Positions 52,240 through 61,565 of a stretch of DNA of 64,000 bases are shown piece after piece; position 1 is the stretch's first letter; every line of letters begins with the position of its first letter. The position numbers and the translations under genes were made by a program. Under the pieces are notes generated by a model, which saw only the letters and a list, made by a program, of their open reading frames with translations, did not search any database and had not been told where the DNA came from. Origin of the DNA: Nissolia schottii (lineage: Eukaryota; Streptophyta; Magnoliopsida; Fabales; Fabaceae); NCBI GenBank assembly GCA_003254905.1, contig QANU01021398.1, forward strand, positions 62,001 through 126,000, read 5' to 3'.

Positions 52240-55200
52240 TTACCTACTTATTAACATACTTATTAATTAATAACATTTAACATTATTTTCCTTTATTTTG
52301 TCTTTAAAAATGTCAAGTGTCATTATAAAAGTGAGTAGGTTGATAAATAGGTTAATGAGTTAGGTCTTCTAATCATTAATCTTTAATAAAATCTATTTGC
52401 ATCTTCGTAATTTTTGATCAAAGGTATCTTAACTAAATGTGAAAAAAAGGAGAAGAGGATCAAGAGATAAATCTATTGGAGTACCATGAATAGGCTGTAT
52501 TAGAGAATGAATGAATTTTATTGCTATCCTTAATCAATTACATTTTGTACTAATTTATAGACTTAATATTATATAATAAAAATCTTTAATAGAAACTAAA
52601 CAAACTTAAACTACCTACTTGTCAATTGTCAATATTAACTACTTGTTAATCTACCAAATCTCCTTTGTTGGAAGAATTTTGAGATAGTTAATTAGTCAGC
52701 ATCATAGTATTATAGAGTTTAGTTCAATGATATAAATGCACAAGAATGATCTCCTACTCATCATGTTCAGCAGTAATTGTCGGCCCCTCACTTCTAACAC
52801 AAAACCTCAATAGAGAAGCCTTACTTTGTACGTAGAGTAGACTTCTATCCAAAATAAATTTATTGGAAATATTACACTCAACAAACTGATGTCTACGCTT
52901 TGTTCATCATGCCACAGAAACCTAAATTTCTCCCTACATTGTCCATCTTTGAGCCTACAATTTGATTATAATCAAGATGTCGATAGATATACAAATAAAA
53001 AAGGAGTTTGCACAATATCAAAAACTAGCAAACTAAATTCAAATATAACCTTCCTCAATTAGAACCACACTTTCTTTCCAAAAAAAAAGTTCAGTTTCCA
53101 ATGAACTAGGATGTGATCATCATGATATTATTCAAAACACATCGACAAAGTTCTGAACAAACAACAAATCAACAATATACATAATGAAAAAGGGAAAAAA
53201 AAAAGCAAAAACGGCCTCTTCCACCAAAAATCTTCCTATTCTAATTCGCCGATGATTACCTGCTTAATGTGAGATATCTTGGACCAATACTCTCCAAATT
53301 GAGGCTGGCATTTTCTACATAGTTCTGGACAACCTTCAATTTGCAAATATTCAAGGGCGGAGAGGCGATCGATGTCATTTGGGAGAGACATCAACTTTGG
53401 ACAATTTTTTATGGCAAATGTTTTCAAGAAACTCAGAGTTGACAACCACTCAGGAAGCGCCTCTAGTTGGTAGCACTCTGAAATCATCAATGATTGTATT
53501 GTGTTTGCAGATGCTTCAAACCAATGAGGCAAGGTTACCAACTGTGGCAAAGAGTCAAGAACTATTAATCTTAAGCTCAAGTGGGTGTTTCGGTCATCTG
53601 GACCCTCTAAAAATTCCAATGTGTCACAGTTTTCAATAAACAAGCTCTCTAATTGAGGAAAATGCTCGAAATCAAGTGGCAGAATCTTCAAACGGCTACA
53701 ACCATCAACTTTCAATGTTTTAAGAGCAGCTAGTTTTATTCCAAAGAACAAAGACTCTACATTGTTGCAACATGAGAAGCTCAGACTTTGAAGAGAACTT
53801 AAGCTTGCAATCTCGTTCTCAAGCAAAACATGTTGTTTCGTAGTTATCTCGAATTCTCGTAGACTGATCAATTCTCTCAATCCTCTAGGCAATGTTTCAA
53901 GCTCCATACACCCACTAAGCCCCAAGAATAGCAAATTATGGAGCTTGCAAATAGAATCAGGGAGTCTCTTTATTTTTTTATTGTCATTAAGATCAAGATA
54001 TCTTAAATGTTTCAACTTACCAATGGACCTAGGCAGTGTCTCACATGTAGAATCACTTAAATCCAAAATCCGCAAGTATTTGCACATTGAAACCCATGTA
54101 TTCAATAGAGCTTCATTGTTGGCTCCCATTCCTTCAATAGGAAACAATATAGTTTTCACACCTGCTAATTTTGGGGTGGATGATTTGCTAAGCGTTTTAT
54201 TTTCAACAAAAGATATATGCTGAATAGACTCAAGTATATCTTGAATGTCTGAATTAATCAATTGGCACTCATCTTTTGCAACGTAAAGTGAAAGATCATG
54301 CACTAAATCGTGCATTTTAAAAAAATAGTACGTACCTAAGTCGATAAAATCTTGAAGGAAAGATCTTGACATTAATTCATACAAATATTGATTTGCAACA
54401 TCTTCTAAAGTCTTGTTTTTGCTTTGTGTTGGAAGGAGACCTAGTGCTCCCCAAAGAGAAGTCATTTCAGCACTAACAAATTCATAATCCTTTGGGAAAA
54501 GCGAGAACATGGCAAAACATTGCCTCAAGTGGGATGGCATTTGATCATAGCTTAATTTTAAAGCAGGTAAAATGTCATCTTTCTTTTGCGGCAAATTCCA
54601 TATCTCATTGTTTCTCACAAATTCCCACTCATCTATCTCAAACTTTGAAAATAGTAAACTTCCTAGCGTCCTTACAGCGAGAGGAACCCCACCACATTTT
54701 TTCACAATTTCTCGTCCAATCATTACCAAATCTGGGTGCTTAGCCTTTTCTTCTTCATCTTTGAAAGCCCATTTAACAAACAGAGACAACGAATCCTCCA
54801 AAGAAAGGCCTTCTAAAATGTGTGAGGGAGTGGTACCCATCATGGAAGCAATGGTATGACTACGTGTTGTCACTAGGACTTTACTTCCTTGAGCATCCAC
54901 TTGTATTANNNNNNNNNNNNNNNNNNNNNNNNNNNNNNNNNNNNNNNNNNNNNNNNNNNNNNNNNNNNNNNNNNNNNNNNNNNNNNNNNNNNNNNNNNNN
55001 NNNNNNNNNNNNNNNNNNNNNNNNNNNNNNNNNNNNNNNNNNNNNNNNNNNNNNNNNNNNNNNNNNNNNNNNNNNNNNNNNNNNNNNNNNNNNNNNNNNN
55101 NNNNNNNNNNNNNNNNNNNNNNNNNNNNNNNNNNTTATGCACTCATCATTGAACACAAACTTAGCAAGCGTGGTCTTCCCTAAACCTCCAATTCCCACAA

Positions 55201-56190
55201 TGGGAATAACAGGGATTCTTTTATCATCACCATCATTAGGATTATGTTGCATCAAGAGTTGTACGATCTTTTCTTTATCATGTTCCCTCCCTATCACGTC
55301 TGACTCAACAACATGAGAGTAAGTCAACTCCCTCCTATGCACAACTCGCCTATCAACATCAACTCTTTCAAGACCGAACTTATCCCTATCAGCTGCAACT
55401 CTGTCTAGTCTCTTATTGATTTCTTTAATTTTCTGAGCCATCTTACATCGGAAAACAAGTGGATTAGAGCTCGAGAAGAAGCGACCTACCTTGGTTTTGG
55501 CGGTGCCATGAGCTTTGGCAACTTGCTTGCTTAAAGCTTCGTACTCAACTTCGTCAAGCACGTTGTCAGCATCAGAGAAGACATGTTTGATACGCTTCAG
55601 CCATTGACGCAGCTCGTGGTTGTGCTCCTGTTTCTGCTCAGCGTCCAACAGCACAGCCTTGACGTATGACAGAGTCTGTTTGAACTCTTTCAGGTCGTCG
55701 TATACACCAATGACCCGAGAAGCTTCTTCATATGCCCGAGAAGCAATCTTTGATATCAGTGACTCTGCGATGCTGAAAATGAATGATTCAGCCATGGCTC
55801 AGGTAAAACAAAGACAGAGAGATAGAAAGGCAAAAACCACAATGACAGGGAAGACTATGATTATGCCAAGTCTTCACACTTCGCCAAATTATCTATAAGG
55901 CTTTGATTCCATCTGCTGACACAATTATTGGTTTATGAGCTGCACCCATTTCTTTTTAATTGCAACTTGCAAACAATAGTGATGGTCCTGCCTATTTTCA
56001 CGTGACAACTGCGTTTTTCTCTCCGATGAGAATTGTATTCGTCAATTATTATTGTGACCCGTGCCTAATAAGAGAGTTATTAATTGTGTCTTTTTTTATT
56101 ATGTAGTGTGTGCTCCTATGTAGATAATTTTTAAGTCACTTCTTAAAAAAAGAATCTTCGATATTAAAGTATGCAAGATAAATTAATTTG
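52240..56190. repeat. NLR tandem-duplication unit 2
   Basis: Direct repeat of unit 1 about 10.5 kb away. Homology begins at 'CTTATTAATTAATAACATTT' and runs past the start codon to about 56190, where the sequence turns into an inverted copy of the NLR upstream flank. Confidence 0.9.
53236..55795 (-). CDS. CC-NB-ARC-LRR (NLR) disease-resistance protein, copy 2, with sequence gap
   Basis: Paralogue of the gene at 42707-45812, single exon, minus strand, start 'MAESFIFSIAES'. The coiled coil and the P-loop are present (55135-55795). N bases at 54909-55134 hide RNBS-A and kinase-2. From 'DAQGSKVLVTTRSH' onward the frame is open through GLPL, MHD ('FKMHDLVHDL') and the LRRs to the TAG at 53236. By alignment to copy 1 the hidden piece should be 255 bp, not 226, which gives 863 codons with stop and restores the frame. 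Differences from copy 1 cluster in the LRRs ('LKTLKVDGCSRLKIL' against 'LKSLNIEGCSRLKNV'). Nothing visible is broken, so it is probably functional. Confidence 0.88.
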
Positions 56191-56199
56191 GTGAGGTCC

Positions 56200-56315
56200 A
56201 GCTCATAAAGCAATAATGGTGTCGGCGGATGGCATCAAAGCCTTTTAGATAATTTGGCCAAGTGTGGAGACTTTGAATAATCATAGTCTTCCCTGTCATT
56301 GTGGTTTTTGCCTCT
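56200..56315 (+). repeat. inverted copy of the NLR upstream region
   Basis: 116 bp, about 88% identical to the reverse complement of 55830-55945 (the NLR copy 2 promoter and leader), with its own changes including loss of the TATA-like box (CTTTTAGATAA). No NLR coding sequence follows it on the plus strand. Confidence 0.85.
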
Positions 56316-56950
56316 ACATATTAGGGTGAAAAGAAATTTTTGGATCAATACACGTCTAACATATTATTTTTAAGCGTGCATATAATAAAAGTAAGTTTAT
56401 CACTTTTATTGTGTGTATTAAAAAATGATGTGTTAAACGTGTATTCAGTTAAGAATTAAAAAAAAAAAAATAAAAGCTCAACTAGGCAGAACCAGCACTA
56501 ACAGCAAAAGTTGACAAGGAAATCATAACACAGCAAGAAAAGAAAAAGTAGCAGGATGGAGTAGAATAAAAAGAAAGCAGTCACTGCCACAGCATCGAGA
56601 ACAAAAGCCAAATAACTAAAATAAAGAGAAATTCCGGGTGGAATAGGATGCTGCCGGCCATAACCATGCATGCGTCACAAGAGAAGAAGTATTTGATCAT
56701 CAAATACAATACACATGGGAAGTAATCTTAGCAATGGAAATGTACAACTAGGGGAGTCTGCTTCCCTTCACTATGGAGGAAGAGAGGTTGAGCATGTATG
56801 TGATGGAGAGATCATGGAGTCACGGCGGACGTCGTACAAGGTAGGAGAGGGAGTCTTTGAGGTGAAGGATGAGAGGTGGGAAGGGAGAGAGGTCGATTTG
56901 ATGAGACATCCTGTTTGGATGTAGTGATCGAGAGAGGGCGGCTTCGGGAT
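56316..56950. other. intergenic, no supported gene
   Basis: AT-rich then purine-rich. The open frame at 56715-56924 (69 codons) has no recognisable motif or gene context. Confidence 0.4.
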
Positions 56951-56954
56951 GTAG

Positions 56955-57327
56955 TGGCACGTCACGTTGTGAAGTTAACAGTCACGTCAGCATTGTCCAA
57001 CCTAAACTCACGATGAGGACTAAAAATGAACAAATTTTTTTTTTACAGAGACTTAATCCAAACGAAAAATTTTAGAGGGACCAAACACAAATTTTTTTAT
57101 ATTACAAAGACTAAAAACTTATTTAACCCTTGAAAATTTGGGTTATGCCACGTGGCACGCCACATGACGAAGTTAACGGCCACATTATTGCCGTCCAACC
57201 CAAACTGACAGCAGAGACTAAAAAAGAAGAAAAAAATTTATAGGGACTAAATTCTAACAAAAAAATTTTAGAGGGATGAAACACAAACTTTTTGATATTA
57301 TAAGGATTAAAAACTTATTTAACCCTA
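56955..57327. repeat. two tandem half-copies of the TTAGTCCC foldback MITE
   Basis: Units 56955-57129 and 57147-57325 each run from an ACGTGGC-rich centre through 'TTTTAGAGGGA' to the end 'AAAAACTTATTTAACCCT', matching the right half of the MITE at 18846-19197. Both have the same orientation and no left half is present. Confidence 0.75.
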
Positions 57328-57329
57328 CT

Positions 57330-58380
57330 TATGAATTATGGAGAAGAACCAAATGAATTTTACACCTGAACAATAATATCCTTATCTTGTTCATCCCTAA
57401 TTTATTCATCCTTAATCTCGTTCATCCTCCAATTTTCATCCAAAACTAGCGCATTAACCTTGGATTTATCTCTAATAACTCAGCTGATATTAATATTTTA
57501 TTCTATTGTTTAATTTTTATTTACTAGAAAAGCAATTGGTATTTTATCTAAAAAGAAAAGAGAATTTAGATTTATACACAAAGGAAAGGTCATTTTCATA
57601 TGTAAAGTTGAAATATATCATTTGTTTCTTGAAAGAGAGTTAAGTGGATTTAATTAAAAAAATGATTAATTATACAATTAATTAATGGTAATTCTAATTT
57701 TTTCTCTCTTCTCTTTCCTCTTATTATGGTTTTCTCTCTTTTATGAGTGTTAGAGATGGGGTTACCATCGTTCTTTTTTAGTGGCAGCTCCATTGTATTA
57801 TCTTTCTGTTATTTAGAATTATTCTTGTGTTTTCGTTCCCTTTGTGGGTATTTATGTTTTCTCGATGGTATTTTTTTTTATCAGTATGGTTATAAATTTT
57901 TTTGTTATGGTGTTTGCTTTCCCTTTTATGGTTATTTTTGTTTCTTTGTGAGATTTTGTTTATAGGGATCCTACGGATGAAAAAGATATTCAGATTTATT
58001 GTGAAAAGAAACATAATGCATTCTTCAAACTGTAGCAATGGTAGTGTTGGTCTTTGACATGAAAGATGCATGAACATTGATAATCTTCGGACAAGGACCA
58101 GAACTACAGATCCTCGATTAACTTAGAATGAAGAGTTTAATTGTATCTTATTAATGTTAGATTTTGTATTATTTTCAATTTGTAAGGCTACATTTAGTTG
58201 CTGATACAAGACTAAAATACAAAGACATGAGGACAGTGACATAAAATGCAAGACTAAAAGTCAGTCTTGTGTTCTGTTTGGTGTAATATACAAGAAACAA
58301 TTTATTGTATCTGTATCATGTTTTGTTTTGTGGCGACAAGACTTAAAAAAATGACAAATGACTTATAATATACTTTGGGT
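57330..58380. other. AT-rich, no supported gene
   Basis: 57740-57960 is T-rich low complexity whose frame is Phe/Tyr/Cys-rich. 58180-58340 has a 'GCTACATTTAGTTG' start and 'TTTGGTGTAAT' inside, perhaps a decayed hAT-like MITE. Nothing firm. Confidence 0.4.
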
Positions 58381-58386
58381 CTCTTC

Positions 58387-58890
58387 TTACTCATTACTCT
58401 TAGTTGAAGCAAGTGCTCTGTATTCAGCTTTCACTGGTGAACCACAAATAATTCGTTGTTTCTTCATTTTCCATGAAATAAGAGATCGTCCGAGGAAGAA
58501 ACAGTACCCGGTGACAGATCGCCTAGTGTCAAGACACCTTCCCTTGTGAGCATCACTAAAAGCAAGAATTCGAGGTGTAGATTCTTGGTGAAACATGAGG
58601 CCCTTGCTTGGGCAACCTTTGAGGTATTGAAGAACCTGTTTTGACATAAACTGACTGAGCTACTGAGTTGTATAAGCAATATCAAGACGCGTGTGACTGT
58701 GGCATAACAGGTGACCAACCAAACACCGGTATGAGAAAGGATCAACAATAGGTGGCCCTGAATCCTGATAAAGACAGTGAACTATCGATGTGGTTGGAGA
58801 AGGACTTGGAATCCAAGAGACCAAAATCTTGTAAGACGCTGAGATAATATTTTCTCTGACAGATAGAGATACCATGTGTGAACTAGGTTG
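58387..58890 (-). pseudogene. copia RT end and RNase H fragment
   Basis: Minus-strand frames give 'YRCLVGHLLCHSHTRLDIAY' (RT C-terminal YRxLVGxLxYLxxTRPDIAY), then 'VLQYLKGCPSKGL', 'CLDTRRSVTGYCFFLGRSLISW' and 'AEYRALA'. At least two frame changes. Ends inside RNase H on the left. Confidence 0.85.
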
Positions 58891-59029
58891 ACCTTCACTC
58901 TATGCCAATACCAAAGCATAGTGGATCTCCTCCATGCCACTGGTCAGTTGAGCCTAGTAGACTCTCCCAAGCCTAGCTAGTCCAACTGTCCATCCACAAA
59001 TAATCAAGTTGGACCAACCACTTTGGACC

Positions 59030-59560
59030 CAACTGTAGGTAATAGAATTGTCTTATGTTCTTATGCCCGCATACAAGACACATTGTCACAACATTGGCGC
59101 GCGCACACACACACACACACTCGGTCTTCTATTTCACAAAGTGACTCATGGATTATAGATTTAGAAGCCACTAATTACATGACCTCTTCTCTGAAATGGT
59201 TTCAAGTTTATTCGAAAATAAAAACTATTAATATCACTTTCCCAAATGAATCTAAAATCACAACCACTCGCTCAGGATCAGTCAAAATTTCTCTAACTCT
59301 TGTTTTGCCAACGTTCTTTCCTTTCCCAATTTTAATTTTAATCTCATCTCAATTTCTAAATTGATTCCTGGTCTTCGCTGCACATTTACTTTCTCTGATG
59401 GTACTTGTCAAATACGAGATATAACTTCATCGAAGATGATTGATTTGGCCAAGCTTAAGGAAGGCCTCTACCATTTAATAGTTACCATGAAGGATGCCCA
59501 CACAAATCACCCTACCACCATCAGTCACTCCTTAACTCTTTCTAATCTACACTCATGTCA
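59030..59560 (+). pseudogene. copia protease region fragment
   Basis: Plus-strand frames give 'SWIIDLEATNYMTSSLKWF' (the protease motif D-S/T-G-A has become DLEA), 'ITFPNESKI', 'SGSVKISLTLVL', then after a stop 'GLRCTFTFSDGTCQIRD' and 'MIDLAKLKEGLYHL'. The usual block is intact in order but the catalytic triplet is lost. Opposite strand to the neighbouring RNase H fragment. Confidence 0.8.
59103..59120. repeat. (CA)n microsatellite
   Basis: About nine CA units inside the copia relic. Confidence 0.9.
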
Positions 59561-59590
59561 CTCCTTCAACAATTTGGCATTACAGACCAG

Positions 59591-59623
59591 CCATTCCTTC
59601 AATAGGAAACAATATACTTTTCA
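59591..59623 (+). repeat. 33-bp NLR-like insert
   Basis: 26 consecutive bases from CCATTCCTTCAATAGGAAAC onward are identical to the NLR genes (about 43599 and 54126), and the match continues for 33 bp with one mismatch. The surrounding sequence has no NLR similarity. Confidence 0.75.
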
Positions 59624-59874
59624 TAGTTAAGTTGCTGGTTAAACTTTTTGGAAAATGCTCCTTTAAAGTAACTTTGGAGGTTAAAGTGATTTAATCTCGG
59701 CCTTTGAAAAAATATTGAATAGTCAATGGGCACTACCAACACGACATTTCTCGCTGCTTGGGGGGCCACAACGCCTCCGCGATGCCAGGATGTGACACTC
59801 CTCTCTTCAGCAGCCCTCATACAAATTCCATTTTGCTCTCACTCACTTGAAGGTCTCTCCCTCTCCAAACTTAT

Positions 59875-60950
59875 AAAAAGGGTAAAATTTATGGTAGAAT
59901 TGTTGGTTTCAATACTCAAAAATTATATGCTAATAAGAGTAAAGTGGATAATTGTGTGAATAGCTTGAGGCTTGTTTGTGCAAGGGAGGGATGTCGAAGA
60001 CCGAATAAGCGAGATCATTTAACAAAAATGCTTTGTACAAAAACAACAACAGATTGTCAAGTCAAAATGACACTCAAGTTAGTTCGAGAAACTAGAAAAT
60101 ATGTGATTTGTGACCTTGAGAGCTAAATCACAATCATATCTTGCAACTTCCAGAAACTGTTCATATGGTGTCATCACGAAGAAAGATTTCAGAAGTACAA
60201 GCTTTGCAAATAGATTTGGCAGATGACTCTGGAATAAGACGAAGGAAAACACATGAACTCATTAGTATGCAAGCAGGGGGAAAAGATGTTCTTGGATATA
60301 CCAAACAAGATCAAAAGAACTACCTTCGAAGCAAACGAAAGAGAGAACTGGCTTATGGTCAAGCTGGTAGCTTGTTAAGGTATTTTCAACGGCAATTGCT
60401 TGATAATCCCTTATTTCAGTATGCTATACAATTAGACAGTGAGGAAAAAATAACAAATATTTTTTGGGCTGATGCAAGGATGATTATTGGTTATGATATC
60501 TTTAGTGATGTAATCGCCTTTGACACCACATATTGCACAAATAAAGAAAACAAACCATTTGGTGTTTTTTGCGGACTTAATCACCATTGAGAAACTGTAA
60601 TATTCGGAGTTGCTCTTTTGTATGATGAGACGGCATAATCTTTTGGGTGGTTATTTGAATCGTTTTTATAAGCTCATATGCCCCAAAAAAAAAAAGCCTA
60701 GAACTATTTTTACACATCAAGACCCTGCTATGGCAAAAGCCTTGACAGAGGTAATGCCAGACACCAACCATGGATTATGTGTTTGGCACATCATGCAAAA
60801 TGGTACAAGACATTTGGGAAATATGATGAAGGATAGTGCTTATATTTTGAAGGATTTAAAGCTTGCATGTACAATTACGAAGATGAATTAGAATTTCAAG
60901 AGGCTTGGGATGCATTGCTTTGTACATACATATAAAGTCGAGAATCATTC
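59875..60950 (+). pseudogene. FAR1/FHY3-like (MULE-derived) pseudogene
   Basis: Plus-strand pieces: a FAR1 DNA-binding domain 'GFNTQKLYANKSKVDN', 'LVCAREGCRRPNKRDH' and 'TDCQVKMTLKLVRETRKY'; a frame change near 60125; then 'HNHILQLPETVHM', the linker 'SLLRYFQRQLLDNPLFQYAI' and the MULE transposase core start 'NIFWADARMIIGYDIFSDVIAFDTTY' with its first catalytic Asp context; then a stop after 'LNHH', 'ETVIFGVALLYDETA', another stop, and 'IFTHQDPAMAKAL...NHGLCVWHI' (second Asp). The C-terminal third and the SWIM zinc finger are missing. FAR1-family proteins are transcription factors derived from Mutator-like transposases. At least four lesions, so non-functional. Confidence 0.9.
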
Positions 60951-61104
60951 TTAACTAGAAAGTATTTATTGATTGATTTAGTTGTTTTGTGGATTTGTAA
61001 TTGTATATGCTTTATTCCATTGACTTTATTAAAGAATGGAATACGAATTATACATATTATGAATACATATTAATGGGTCACTATGATGAATACATATTAA
61101 TGGG

Positions 61105-61565
61105 CTAAGAATGAATACATATTATACGAAGGTTCCGAACAATTTCTAGAATATGAATGGGTCACTATATTTTTATATATGGAGAATATAATTCTAGTTG
61201 ATGAGTTAGAGAAAGGTATCTCAACCATATGGACCAGAAATTTGTTTTGAGCCCAATGCTGTGTTATTTCAATGTGGCTTGTTGGGCTGCATTTCTGTTT
61301 CATTATTTTGGGCATGAGCTCCTTGCTCTAATAAAAGGGGGATACTATCTACCACCTTTAACCATTTTTTTTCTTCCTTTTAATTTTTCAATTTGCGGGA
61401 GAAAATGGATTGGATACAAGAAAGACAAAAGAACAGTTGAATATGCTTTGCATATTACAGTGGTGTTGTTTGTTTGAGTACCATGAGGTTATGTCAATTT
61501 ATAGGCAAGGAATAAAATCAAAACTTAATGAAGGTGGTCCTAAAGTTATTATCCGTCATGCCTTG
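61105..61565 (+). repeat. flank shared with 38020-38475
   Basis: Second copy of the sequence left of the solo LTR. It ends with the same CCTTG at 61561-61565. Just before it, 61050-61110 holds short direct repeats of 'GAATACATATTA'. Confidence 0.75.

Noticed and set aside
56715..56924. Small plus-strand frame of 69 codons
   Set aside because: No recognisable motif, an overlapping antisense frame of similar length, and no promoter or splice context.
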